Assembly (NCBI GenBank): GCA_964390645.1
Contig: CAYMLL010000018.1
Location: forward strand, 1 to 48,193
Direction of reading: 5' to 3'
DNA from: CAYMLL01 sp964390645
Lineage (GTDB): Bacteria > Planctomycetota > UBA8108
Length of the DNA: 48,193 bases
Under the pieces are notes generated by a model. It was not told where the DNA came from and searched no databases. It saw only the letters and a list, made by a program, of their open reading frames with translations. Within the stretch, counting starts at the first letter, position 1. Each line of letters starts with the position of its first letter. The translations under genes were made by a program, and so were the position numbers. Positions 15,862-24,243 of the stretch are shown here, one piece after another.

Positions 15862-17405
15862 GTGGTACTCCAGCACACACCTTGCCGTGCTCCGTCGTGC
15901 CGGCGTCCGATCAGAACGTCGACGGCGGGGCGATGATCGGCCGAGGCATCCGTCTTCTCGTTGTGGATGATGAGAAGGCGCAGCGCGGCATCGTCGCCGA
16001 GATTCTCACCGCTGCCGGCTACCAGGTCGAGACGTCGGCGGGGTTAGATGACGCCGTCGAGCGCGTTTCGGTCGGTGGCGTGGACATCGTGCTGACGGAT
16101 CTGCGCATGCCCGGTGGTTCCGGAATTGACGTCCTCGACCGCGTCAAGGGGCTCGATGATGAGATCGAGGTCGTGCTGATGACGGCCTACTCCGACGTCA
16201 AGACCGCCGTTGAGGCGATGCGTCGCGGGGCCTACGATTATCTCGCCAAACCCTTCGAGAAGGACGAGCTCCTCCTCGCCATGGACAAGGTCGCCGAGCG
16301 TATCCGGCTACGTCGCGAGAACCGCGATCTCAGGAGCCGCGTGTCGGAGCGTTTCGCATTCGGACGGATGATCGGCGGCTCACCGCGGATGCAGGAGGTT
16401 TACCGGACGATCGAGAAGGTGGGGTCCGGCTCGTCGACCGTGCTGATTCGCGGTGAGAGCGGCACCGGCAAGGAGCTCGTCGCACGTGCGATCCACTCCT
16501 GCGGCAAGCGTGGCGAGCGACCGTTCGTTGCGATCAACTGCGCCGCGATTCCCGAGTCGCTGATAGAGAGCGAACTCTTCGGCCACGAGATGGGCGCTTT
16601 CACCGGCGCCGTCGCGGCGAAGGTGGGACGCTTCGAGGAGGTCGAGGGCGGCACACTGTTCCTCGATGAGATCGGGAGCATGCGCGTCGACCTGCAGGCC
16701 AAGCTCTTGCGCGTGATCCAGGAGCGGGAGTTCCAGAGAATCGGCTCCAGCTCCCTGCTCGATTTCCGGGGGCGCATCGTCGCGGCAACGAGCCAGGATC
16801 TCGAGACGCTGATCCGGGACGGCGGGTTTCGCGAGGACCTGTACTTCCGGCTCAACGTGGTGCCGATTGCGGTGCCAGCTCTACGGGACCGCCCCGGTGA
16901 CCTGCCGCTTCTCGCCAGTCGCTTTCTCGAGAAGTTCTCGTCACAGCTGGGCAAGGATCTGTGCTCGTTCTCCCCGGATGCGCTCGGGCGTCTGGAGTCT
17001 CACGACTGGCCCGGCAACGTGCGAGAGCTGGAAAACCTGATCGAGCGGATGGTCGTTCTCGCGGACGACGACGTCGAGGTCATCGACGCGTCGATGTTGC
17101 CTCCGACGCTCGCGATGAGCAGGGCGGTTGGCAGGCCTGGCTCGACGTCGGTCGACGCGGGTGAATGCGCTGGGGAGCTCGCTCTGCCGGAGGGTTTCGC
17201 TTTGCCGGAGGGTTTCGCGCTTCCCGAGGCGGGACTCGTGCTCGCCGATCTGGAGAGCGACCTGATCCGTCAGGCTCTGCAGAAGTCCCAGGGCAAGCTG
17301 GAGCCCGCGGCGAGACTGCTCGGCATCACTTACAAGACGCTGCAGTACCGGATCCGTAAGTACGGACTACAAGAACACAAACGCTCCTCCTCTGCGGTGG
17401 AGTGA
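15858..17405 (+). CDS. Sigma-54-dependent response regulator (NtrC/ZraR type)
   Basis: A 515-residue regulator. Receiver domain at about 30-145 with DD (37-38), phospho-acceptor Asp81 in VLTDLRMPG and Lys131 in LAKPF. AAA+ domain at about 168-405: Walker A GESGTGKE (199-206), GAFTGA loop (246-251) that contacts sigma-54, Walker B LFLDE (267-271) and R-finger region. A Fis-type HTH closes the protein (AARLLGITYKTLQYRIRKYG). ATG 15858 overlaps the kinase stop (ATGA) with GGAGGAAG upstream; a later ATG at 15933, just before the receiver, is also possible. A Leu-Pro-Glu-Gly-Phe-Ala repeat in the linker before the HTH comes from an 18-bp duplication (17183-17218). Phosphorylation by the adjacent kinase should switch on RpoN promoters, possibly its own. 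Confidence 0.95.
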   Translation: MSGTPAHTLPCSVVPASDQNVDGGAMIGRGIRLLVVDDEKAQRGIVAEILTAAGYQVETSAGLDDAVERVSVGGVDIVLTDLRMPGGSGIDVLDRVKGLDDEIEVVLMTAYSDVKTAVEAMRRGAYDYLAKPFEKDELLLAMDKVAERIRLRRENRDLRSRVSERFAFGRMIGGSPRMQEVYRTIEKVGSGSSTVLIRGESGTGKELVARAIHSCGKRGERPFVAINCAAIPESLIESELFGHEMGAFTGAVAAKVGRFEEVEGGTLFLDEIGSMRVDLQAKLLRVIQEREFQRIGSSSLLDFRGRIVAATSQDLETLIRDGGFREDLYFRLNVVPIAVPALRDRPGDLPLLASRFLEKFSSQLGKDLCSFSPDALGRLESHDWPGNVRELENLIERMVVLADDDVEVIDASMLPPTLAMSRAVGRPGSTSVDAGECAGELALPEGFALPEGFALPEAGLVLADLESDLIRQALQKSQGKLEPAARLLGITYKTLQYRIRKYGLQEHKRSSSAVE

Positions 17406-17436
17406 GCTCCTCTTTCCATTCAGGGTGAATCCAGAC

Positions 17437-20400
17437 ATGAATACGACCGTAAAGATTGCCGCGGTGGTCAGTGTGCTCGTCTTCGGCGGGATCATCGGGG
17501 TCTTCCTCACGATGGGCACGGGGGATGGTCCGGAGGATGCCGCCACCGGGACAACGACGAAGTCGGATGCTCCGGGGGGTGCATGGTCCGCGGAGTCTTC
17601 CGTGGAGTCCGAATCCGGCAGTCTGATCCTCGAATCGACGATCACAGCGAAGGGCAGTGTCGCCGTCGTGGTCGAGGTGCGTGACCGGATGCGGAACGTC
17701 GCGCTGCGTGCGTCGACGGTCCGGATCTTCCGACGCAGCGAGTCGGACAACGGCTACAGCGAGGTGACCGCCGGACTCTGGGCTCTGGCGCCGCGTACGT
17801 CGAACGGCAAGGCCTCCTTCTCGCTGCCTCCCGGCAAGTACGAGATCCGTGCGCAGGCGCCGCGATACACCGGCGAGACGTTGTTGGTGACGCTCGTGAA
17901 AGGCCAGCCCGAGCAGAGGTTCGTGGTCAACCTGGAGCGCGGCACGTCGATCACGGGCATCGTCGTCGACTCGTCCGACAAGCCGGTCTCGGGTGCTCGC
18001 GTGTTCGCGTTCAAGGAGCTCGCGGACCCGGATGCCGACATCGAGGAGATCCTGCGCAAGCTCGTCGAGCTCCAGGACTACACGGGCACGCATCACTCGG
18101 AGACCACGACCGACACCGACGGTCGCTACCAGCTCGATGGTCTCGAGAGCTTCTGGTACACCGTGCGCGCCGTCGCCACCGGCTACACGCCGGGGGAGGT
18201 GACGGCGGTCGGCGCTCCGAACAAGACCGCTCTGAAGGTCGTCGTTCAGGCCGGCGGTCTTCTCACCGGAACGGTCAGCGACCCCGAGGGTCGGCCGGTC
18301 GACGGAGCGGCCGTCATGGCCTTCCCCGAGCTCGAGGGCGCGGGGCTCTTCGAGATCATCATGTCGAAGGCGCGTCCGCCGGTCGAGGAGTACACGACGG
18401 GTCCGGACGGCACTTACAAGCTTCAGAGCCTCGGCGCCGGCATCTACAACTTCCTCGTCAGCGCTCCGGCCTTTCAGGAACATCGCGAGATGAAGCAGCG
18501 TGTCTCCTCGGGTGAGAACCCCGCGAAGAGCTTCACGCTGATTCCAGGGCACGTTATCGAGGGCTACGTTCGCGGTCCGCAGGACGAGCCGGTCGTCGCA
18601 GCCCGCGTACGCGCGAACGCGGTAGGTGTTGGCGGACAGACCTCGCGCGATCAGATCCGCATCGACATGAAGGACGGCGACCTCGAGACCGACGAAGAGG
18701 GCTATTTCCGCTTCGACACGCTGCTCGACGCCCGGTACATGCTCCTCGTCCACCACGAGGACTACGAGTCGCTGCAACGCAAGGACGTGCGACCTGATGG
18801 CGACGCGGTTCACCTGCGCGTTGGCCTCGGTGCGCGCGTCTTCGGCACGGTCGTCGACGCGAGTAGCGGCGAGCCGGTCGCGGGTGCGTCGGTTTCGGCG
18901 AGCGACGTGGCGAACCTGCGTAAGGACGCCACTACCGACCAGGACGGCAATTATGTGCTCAACGGCCTCGGGAGCAACCGGCGTCCGGTGACGGTCTACG
19001 TCAAGGCGGATGGCTACGCGCGTCAGAAGCGTCAGGTGACGGTGCGCAAGGGGCGTGAGTACGAGGAAAACTATGAGCTGCGGCAGACCGGGAGCGTCGA
19101 GGGGCTTGTCGTCGATTCGTCGAACAATCCGCTGCCCGGTGCGCACGTCGAGGTGCGCCCGACCCAGGAAGCCTCCGCGACTCTTCGCGTACTCGGCAAC
19201 GCCACGACCAACCGCGACGGGTTGTTCACGGTCGAATACGTCGAGCCCGGCGAGGAGCTGCAGGTTCGCGTCAAGCTTTCGGCCTACCTCGAGACGTACA
19301 GCGCCGCTTTTGCGATCGGCTCCGGTGAGACTCACGACGTTGGCAGCGTCGTTCTACAACTCGGCGGCGAGATCTCCGGCCGCGTCGTCGACAAGGCGAC
19401 GAAGAGGCCGATCAATGGCGTATGGATCGAGGCTCGCCCTGAGCACGGTACTGACCTGACGCCCGGCGGCAGCGTGCAGAGTGATCCCCGCGGCGAGTTC
19501 CTGACTCGTGGTCTGAAGGCCGGCAAGTACAGTCTCATCGCCAAGGCGAGCGCCTACATCGAGACCCGGATCGACGGCGTCGAGGTTCGCGAGGGTTTTC
19601 GCAACAACGATGTCGTCATCGAGTTCGAGAAGGGCGGTGTGATCGCCGGCATCGTCAAGAGCCTCGAGGGAGACAGGATCCAGGGCGCCGAGGTCGTCGT
19701 GCGTGATTTCGGCGACGGCGTCCAGGAGCGTCGTACCGTCAGCAACGGCAGGGGCGAGTTCGAGTTCAACAACATCGTCTCGCAGGACGAGGTCGAGGTC
19801 GACATCAAGCACCAGGACTACGGCAACTTCAACGACAAGAGCGTCAAGGTGGGTACGGGAGATCTGGAAGTTGTCCTGAAGCCGCTGGCCAGCATCGTCG
19901 GAATCGTTGTCGATCCGCAGGGGCAGCCGGTCGACTCGTTCACCGTTCAGCCGCAATCGAAGAACGTCAGCAAGCGTCGCGTGGCGACGCGTCTGCGCTC
20001 GAAGACCTTCAACCCGGAGGATGGTCGCTTCGAGTACCGGGGCATCCCCGACGGCGTCTACTCGCTCTCCGTTCGCTCGTTGAAGTTCTCCGCGGTGACG
20101 ATCGAGGAGATCGAGGTGCGCGCCGGCGAGACCGTCGATGTCGGCGAGGTTCAACTCGCCGAGGGCGGCTCGGTCAACGGCCGCGTCGTCGTCGCCGGCA
20201 CGAACCAGCCGGTTGTCGGTGCGCGAATTCGCGTGCTTCAGGGAGCTCAGGCCTTCGAGGCCAATCGCGCGTCACCGGTCGTCACGACCGACGCCAATGG
20301 CGGCTTCGTCATCAGCGGCCTCAAGGACCGCGTTCTCTCGCTCGACGTTACACACATCGACTTCGCGTCGGAGCGCGTCTCGAGCGTTGATCCGCGAGTG

Positions 20401-20694
20401 GGGGCAAAGAGCCAGAATCTCCTGATCGAGCTCGAGCAGCCTGGTCGGATCATCGGCACCGTCGTTGACGCGGCCGGAAACCCGGCGAAGGGAATGCCGG
20501 TTTACCTTGTCGCCAAGGGCAAGGGGTCGAAGAACGATTCCCAGAACTCTGACGCCAGAGGGGATTTCCAGTTCCGGAAGGTGAATTCGGGGGCTTACAC
20601 CCTTCGTGCACACCGTTTCGGGAAAGCTGGTGCCCAGGTCGACGTGGAGGTCTTCTCCGGAGATACCGTCGAGGTGCGGCTGCAGCTCGAGTAG
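17437..20694 (+). CDS. Membrane-anchored protein of repeated carboxypeptidase-regulatory-like domains
   Basis: 1,085 residues from ATG 17437, chosen because AGGGTG lies at 17422-17427; a GTG at 17425 overlaps that site. One N-terminal hydrophobic helix (VKIAAVVSVLVFGGIIGVFL) should anchor it, with the bulk outside the cytoplasm. The rest is about ten to twelve copies of a roughly 80-95-residue beta-sandwich unit. Each opens with G-x-V-V-D-(S/A)-x-x-x-P-V-x-G-A and includes T-D-x-D-G-x-Y/F-x-(L/F)-x-G-L, the signature of CarboxypepD-regulatory / Cna-B-like domains. Such arrays act as stalks or binding surfaces and usually have no enzyme activity. It lies 31 bp after the two-component operon and may be read with it. 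No sorting signal or C-terminal domain of another type is visible. Confidence 0.85.
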   Translation: MNTTVKIAAVVSVLVFGGIIGVFLTMGTGDGPEDAATGTTTKSDAPGGAWSAESSVESESGSLILESTITAKGSVAVVVEVRDRMRNVALRASTVRIFRRSESDNGYSEVTAGLWALAPRTSNGKASFSLPPGKYEIRAQAPRYTGETLLVTLVKGQPEQRFVVNLERGTSITGIVVDSSDKPVSGARVFAFKELADPDADIEEILRKLVELQDYTGTHHSETTTDTDGRYQLDGLESFWYTVRAVATGYTPGEVTAVGAPNKTALKVVVQAGGLLTGTVSDPEGRPVDGAAVMAFPELEGAGLFEIIMSKARPPVEEYTTGPDGTYKLQSLGAGIYNFLVSAPAFQEHREMKQRVSSGENPAKSFTLIPGHVIEGYVRGPQDEPVVAARVRANAVGVGGQTSRDQIRIDMKDGDLETDEEGYFRFDTLLDARYMLLVHHEDYESLQRKDVRPDGDAVHLRVGLGARVFGTVVDASSGEPVAGASVSASDVANLRKDATTDQDGNYVLNGLGSNRRPVTVYVKADGYARQKRQVTVRKGREYEENYELRQTGSVEGLVVDSSNNPLPGAHVEVRPTQEASATLRVLGNATTNRDGLFTVEYVEPGEELQVRVKLSAYLETYSAAFAIGSGETHDVGSVVLQLGGEISGRVVDKATKRPINGVWIEARPEHGTDLTPGGSVQSDPRGEFLTRGLKAGKYSLIAKASAYIETRIDGVEVREGFRNNDVVIEFEKGGVIAGIVKSLEGDRIQGAEVVVRDFGDGVQERRTVSNGRGEFEFNNIVSQDEVEVDIKHQDYGNFNDKSVKVGTGDLEVVLKPLASIVGIVVDPQGQPVDSFTVQPQSKNVSKRRVATRLRSKTFNPEDGRFEYRGIPDGVYSLSVRSLKFSAVTIEEIEVRAGETVDVGEVQLAEGGSVNGRVVVAGTNQPVVGARIRVLQGAQAFEANRASPVVTTDANGGFVISGLKDRVLSLDVTHIDFASERVSSVDPRVGAKSQNLLIELEQPGRIIGTVVDAAGNPAKGMPVYLVAKGKGSKNDSQNSDARGDFQFRKVNSGAYTLRAHRFGKAGAQVDVEVFSGDTVEVRLQLE

Positions 20695-21182
20695 CGCTCT
20701 GCTCCGGATCGTGTCAGAAATGACCTCGCAGCCGGATCGCCGGCGTCCGGGACGTCTCCGTGTCGACAAGGCTCGCGGCCGCGGAGGTCGGCCGGGATGA
20801 TCGGGATTCGGGATGACGTCACACCGCGGCGGTCGTTTGCCCGCTTCCGACACTTCCGGGGGCTGTTACCCGGGGGCTCGACGGCGTCGGACGTGCCCTC
20901 CCGTCCCGCTCCGATCCCTCGTGGTGGCAAGAGCTTACCCGGATTCTCCGGGGGTTTTCGGAACGACCGTAAGCTTTTCCGCCCGGCGGTGAAAAACGTT
21001 CCGATTTGGTCAAGGAATCCGGGCCCCCTGCCGATAAGGAAAGCATACGGGACGCGACATTTCAGCCGAGTCCGCCGAATCGACAGTTCGTTCGGTGGTG
21101 GCGTTCTGTCCCGACCCCGAATTTTTGCCTACGCTTTTTTCGGAACACACGGTCAGGCGACCGTCGTACGGAGAGGGGAGCC
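20695..21182. other. Long upstream region of the FlgM-like gene
   Basis: A 488-bp gap. It holds an inverted repeat (AAGAGCTTAC at 20929-20938 against GTAAGCTTTT at 20969-20978, nine of ten paired) enclosing a smaller CCGGA/TCCGG stem, then the GCCGATAA box at 21030, then a 145-bp leader to ATG 21183. A leader frame reading into the FlgM-like gene from 21006 is open but unconserved in character. I could not match the hairpin to a known riboswitch; it could equally be the terminator of the upstream gene. Confidence 0.45.
21030..21037 (+). promoter_or_regulatory. Sigma-28 (FliA)-type -10 box before the FlgM-like gene
   Basis: GCCGATAA is an exact match to the flagellar sigma-28 -10 element. The expected TAAAGTTT 11 bp upstream is weak here (CAAGGAAT at 21011-21018). 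It lies 146 bp before the start of a FlgM-like gene, and flgM is a classic sigma-28 target. Confidence 0.5.
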
Positions 21183-21455
21183 ATGGAGATTCACGGTCCC
21201 GCCGGCATCAACGGGCCGGAGCGTCCTGACGCCCAGCCGGCTCGGCTCAAGGGAGTCGACTCGAAAGTCTCTCCCGAGAAGATCGTCGATCAGGTACAGA
21301 TTTCGGATCAGGCGAACTTTCTCGAGATGCTCTCGACGGGGCCCGCGATTCGCCAGGAGCGAAGCCACGAGCTCCAGCGGCAGATCGACGCCGGAAAGTA
21401 CGAGACTCCCGAGCGCCTCGAGATCGCGGTGGAGAAGCTGCTCGAGGAGCTCTGA
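21183..21455 (+). CDS. flgM: FlgM-like anti-sigma-28 factor
   Basis: A 90-residue protein. The N-terminal half is Pro/Gly-rich and probably disordered, as in FlgM. The C-terminal half fits the FlgM sigma-28-binding helices: VDQVQISDQANFLEML, then RQERSHELQRQIDAGKYETP (about 57-76) with the 'I-x-x-G-x-Y' turn, and a last helix ending AVEKLLEEL. FlgM holds FliA inactive until it is exported through the finished hook-basal body. ATG 21183 has a strong GGAGAGGGGAG upstream. No other flagellar gene is in the window, so it is a lone locus. Similar short domains occur in uncharacterised planctomycete proteins, so function is inferred. Confidence 0.75.
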   Translation: MEIHGPAGINGPERPDAQPARLKGVDSKVSPEKIVDQVQISDQANFLEMLSTGPAIRQERSHELQRQIDAGKYETPERLEIAVEKLLEEL

Positions 21456-21488
21456 CTCACGGCGGTGCTTCCATTTGATCCGACCGGC

Positions 21489-21519
21489 GAGTTCCGGGGA
21501 TCGAACCCGGATGGCGCTG
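21489..21519 (-). other. Orphan tRNA T-arm-like sequence
   Basis: On the minus strand CCGGGTTCGATCCCCGG (about 21494-21510) is a perfect T-arm: a 5-bp stem around TTCGATC. Seven acceptor-like bases follow, but no matching 5' acceptor strand, D-arm or T-preceded anticodon loop is found within the 100 bases upstream. It is therefore not a complete tRNA. It may be the 3' fragment left by an integrated element, or chance. Confidence 0.3.
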
Positions 21520-21633
21520 GCGATACACGATCGTCTCGTGCGTGTTGACGAACGCCGGCTGGTTACTCTTGTTGACGGGCTCGACGGGTAACAGTCGGCT
21601 GCACCGGTACATTTACATTCAGACCCATTCACG

Positions 21634-22692
21634 ATGAGCGTCGCGACGACCTTCAGGCCCTGTGCACTGACCTTCGCACCGCATCTCGAGGAGCGTGTCT
21701 GGGGAGGCCGGCGTCTCGAGAGCTACGGCCGCCACTTGCCGCCGGATGTGACGATTGGCGAGTCGTGGGAGATCTCCGCCATCGCGGGTCGTTCCAGCGT
21801 CGTGACACGAGGGCCGCACAAGGGGGAAGATCTTCTCGAGCTGCTACGGGCGCATCGGGACGATATCGTCGGTTCTTGCGCCGGCGACGTCGGCACCTTT
21901 CCGCTGCTCGTCAAGCTGCTCGACTCCTCCACGCCGCTTTCGGTACAGCTGCACCCGAACGATGACGAGGCCCGCGCGCTGGAGGGCGAGGGCGACGGCA
22001 AGCTTGGCAAGACCGAAGCCTGGCTGATTCTCGACGCCGCGTCCGGTGCGAAGGTCATCCATGGTCTCGCCGAGGGTGTTGACCGCGACGCCTTCTACGC
22101 ACGCATGGAGGAGGCCGGCGGCGACGCGCTGATCGATGACGAGGAGGCCTCGCTCTTCAACTGGGTGTCCGTGCGTCGTGGCGACGTTGTCTTCGTGCCC
22201 GCGGGCACGATCCACGCGCTCGGGGCCGGCGTTGTGCTCGCGGAGGTGCCGCAGCACTCCGACATCACCTACCGCATCCACGACTGGGGTCGTCGCACGC
22301 CCGGCGGCGAGCCACGCGATCTCCACATCGAGAAGGCGCGTGGCATCGCGGCTCCGGTGGCGGTCGATTGTCCGCTGGTGAATCTCCTCGATGTCGATCC
22401 GGGCACTTCACTGACGCCGGTGCTCGACTGCGACAAGTTCCACTTCGACCTCGTCGCACTCGGTGCCGGAGAGTCTCTCGCCGGATCCACCGGGCACGGA
22501 GGTGAGCGCGCCTTCCACCTGCTCATCACCTGGGAAGGAGACGTTCAGGTGGCGAGTTCGCGTGAGGAGGCCTTCAACGTCGATCCCGTGCAGTTCGTGT
22601 TGCTGCCAGCCGCGCTCGGAGATTACGAGCTGCGCTCCCGTGACGGTGCTCGTGCTCTTCTGGTGGGCGCCGGCGCGCGTGCGTCCGTGTGA
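21634..22692 (+). CDS. manA: Mannose-6-phosphate isomerase, class I
   Basis: A 352-residue zinc-dependent cupin enzyme that interconverts mannose-6-phosphate and fructose-6-phosphate, linking glycolysis to mannose-containing polysaccharide. Signatures: the opening VWGGRRLE, PLSVQLHPND (101-110) with Gln105 and His107 as metal ligands, KTEAW with Glu128, and VPAGTIHALG with His194. The C-terminal cupin half is complete. Its size matches the short (Bacillus-like, about 315-350) branch of type I enzymes. No strong Shine-Dalgarno precedes ATG 21634. It stands alone 178 bp after the FlgM-like gene. No GDP-mannose pathway gene is nearby, so the fate of the product is not shown. Confidence 0.92.
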   Translation: MSVATTFRPCALTFAPHLEERVWGGRRLESYGRHLPPDVTIGESWEISAIAGRSSVVTRGPHKGEDLLELLRAHRDDIVGSCAGDVGTFPLLVKLLDSSTPLSVQLHPNDDEARALEGEGDGKLGKTEAWLILDAASGAKVIHGLAEGVDRDAFYARMEEAGGDALIDDEEASLFNWVSVRRGDVVFVPAGTIHALGAGVVLAEVPQHSDITYRIHDWGRRTPGGEPRDLHIEKARGIAAPVAVDCPLVNLLDVDPGTSLTPVLDCDKFHFDLVALGAGESLAGSTGHGGERAFHLLITWEGDVQVASSREEAFNVDPVQFVLLPAALGDYELRSRDGARALLVGAGARASV

Positions 22693-23013
22693 TCGGTCCA
22701 GGAGGGGTCGGAGTGAGTCATCGAGTGCTCCTCGTCGCTTTGCGCAGGGGTGTCCGGAGGCTTGCTTGAGGGACCTCGAGCCTGACAATCGGGACTCGCT
22801 GTGCTCCGGGGCTCGTGATAGGCTACACGTTACACGCTGCTTCTCGGTCTTGCGTACGGACGCGAAGACAGGACGTGGGACAAGCCTCGGAAGGGGCCGT
22901 TCTGCCGGGAAGGGCTCGTGGCGGCGCCCGTGAGCCGACGGCGCCACGGGAATCGCGGCGGCGTACGGCTCGTCGGCTCCACGGGAAATGGGTACGGGTA
23001 GAGAGACAGCTTG
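22693..23013. other. Intergenic region after manA
   Basis: A 321-bp gap with no credible gene and no hairpin with a T-tract. Short rightward frames that overlap it are open because the DNA is GC-rich and lack any conserved feature. The promoter of the two membrane-protein genes should lie here but I could not place one. Confidence 0.4.
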
Positions 23014-23550
23014 ATGGAACAGCGGCGGCCGCCAGGCGGCGGCTGCGGCGGAATCTCCGGTGGGCGCGCCGCCCGGCTGAGGCCTTCCGGGCAGGGTCCT
23101 TCCGGGCAGCGCCCCGGCGGCAGTCGGCGGCTGCAGCCGGAGGGCGGTGGCCCCGGGGTGCCGCCGCTGGTGATCGCGGCGATCGCCGTACCGGCTCTCG
23201 CGATCATCGTCCTGGTCGCCTGGCAGTTCATGAGGGACCGCTCCCCGGATGTCAACATCACGGTCGAGGATCCGAACAAGGAGTTCGGAGAGCTGAAAGC
23301 CTCGGCCGGGCGACTGCAGGCGAAGTTCAAGTCGATTGTCAGGCTCGAGCGCGACGATCCCGGTCGCGTCGAGAAGCTCAAGGCGCTGCGGCCGAACGTC
23401 GACGCCTGGCTGCAGAAGTTCGAGGACTTCTCGAAGCCCTTCCAGGACTCCGAGGGCTACCTCAAGGATGAGTACCGTGGCACCTTCGGCAAGGTGCGCC
23501 ACGAGATGAACATTCTCTCCGGAGACCTCGGCAAGGAGATCCCGTTCTGA
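23014..23550 (+). CDS. Single-pass membrane protein, hypothetical
   Basis: 178 residues from ATG 23014; a TTG three bases earlier is less likely. The N-terminal 50 residues are Gly/Pro/Arg-rich with a doubled PSGQ from a short DNA repeat, then one membrane helix (PPLVIAAIAVPALAIIVLVAW), then about 105 residues of charged helix (GELKASAGRLQAKFKSIVRL onward). By the positive-inside rule the Arg-rich tail is cytoplasmic and the helical domain extracytoplasmic. I do not recognise the family. The next gene, 29 bp on, has the same plan, so the two probably form a pair. Confidence 0.75.
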   Translation: MEQRRPPGGGCGGISGGRAARLRPSGQGPSGQRPGGSRRLQPEGGGPGVPPLVIAAIAVPALAIIVLVAWQFMRDRSPDVNITVEDPNKEFGELKASAGRLQAKFKSIVRLERDDPGRVEKLKALRPNVDAWLQKFEDFSKPFQDSEGYLKDEYRGTFGKVRHEMNILSGDLGKEIPF

Positions 23551-23579
23551 TCCGGTCGTCGAGAGCGAGGCTGAAGACG

Positions 23580-24077
23580 ATGAGCATCCTGAGGAGCTGC
23601 CAACGCAGCGAGAATGGTCCGCGTACCCGTGGCGCGTTCGATTTGACAGATCTGGTCGTCGGTGTCCTCCTCGCGGTGGGTATTCCGCTACTCGTATACA
23701 TCGTTGCGCGTGGCAGCGGCGCGGTGAAGACGAAGAGCGACGTCGGTCAGTTCCGGGAGGAGATCAAGGTCAAGGAGGACGTCAAGCCGGACGCCGAGCT
23801 CCTCGGGCTGAAGATCAAGTACTTCCAGAGGATCCACAGCGAGACCGGCAGGGTGTTCCTCGAGCGAGCCCGGGACGCCTCGGGTGTGCGCCGTCTTCGG
23901 GAGAGAGACTGGGCCAGGGCCTGCTTCAGGAGTCTCGTGAGCGACATCCAGACGGTCGAGAACCAGCTCAACGCCGACGAGGATCTGCGCACGCGATTCT
24001 CCGTGGAGCTGAGCCGCTTGACCATGCTCAAGAGCGAGATCCAGGCGGATCTGAAGACCGCCGGCGCTGTCTACTGA
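23580..24077 (+). CDS. Single-pass membrane protein, hypothetical, partner of the preceding gene
   Basis: 165 residues. A short basic N-terminus precedes one membrane helix (DLVVGVLLAVGIPLLVYIVA, about 22-41); the remaining 120 residues are strongly helical and charged (DVGQFREEIKVKEDV, then a long run ending SEIQADLKTAGAVY). No family is recognised. The shared plan and 29-bp spacing suggest that it and the upstream protein assemble through their extracytoplasmic helices. It lies 166 bp before the large kinase gene on the same strand, so a functional link with the kinase is possible but not shown. Confidence 0.75.
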   Translation: MSILRSCQRSENGPRTRGAFDLTDLVVGVLLAVGIPLLVYIVARGSGAVKTKSDVGQFREEIKVKEDVKPDAELLGLKIKYFQRIHSETGRVFLERARDASGVRRLRERDWARACFRSLVSDIQTVENQLNADEDLRTRFSVELSRLTMLKSEIQADLKTAGAVY

Positions 24078-24243
24078 TCTCGGCTCTGCCATCTTCACGG
24101 GGGCCCGGCCGGGCGGGTGAGGGGCGGCTATCCAGGCCGCTTTCCCGGCAACACGAGGGGGCTTCCGGGCCGGTTGCCCGACCGGGAAGAGCGGGGTAAC
24201 CTTCTTCGTCCGACTGTCTACCCGCCCCCGGTCCGTCATCGTG

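Noticed and set aside
20929..20978. c-di-GMP (GEMM) riboswitch in the flgM leader
   Set aside because: The hairpin lacks the conserved GEMM core sequences; only a simple stem is visible.
21481..21640. A complete tRNA (including a long tRNA-Sec) on the minus strand
   Set aside because: No 5' acceptor strand, D-arm or anticodon stem-loop can be paired with the T-arm.
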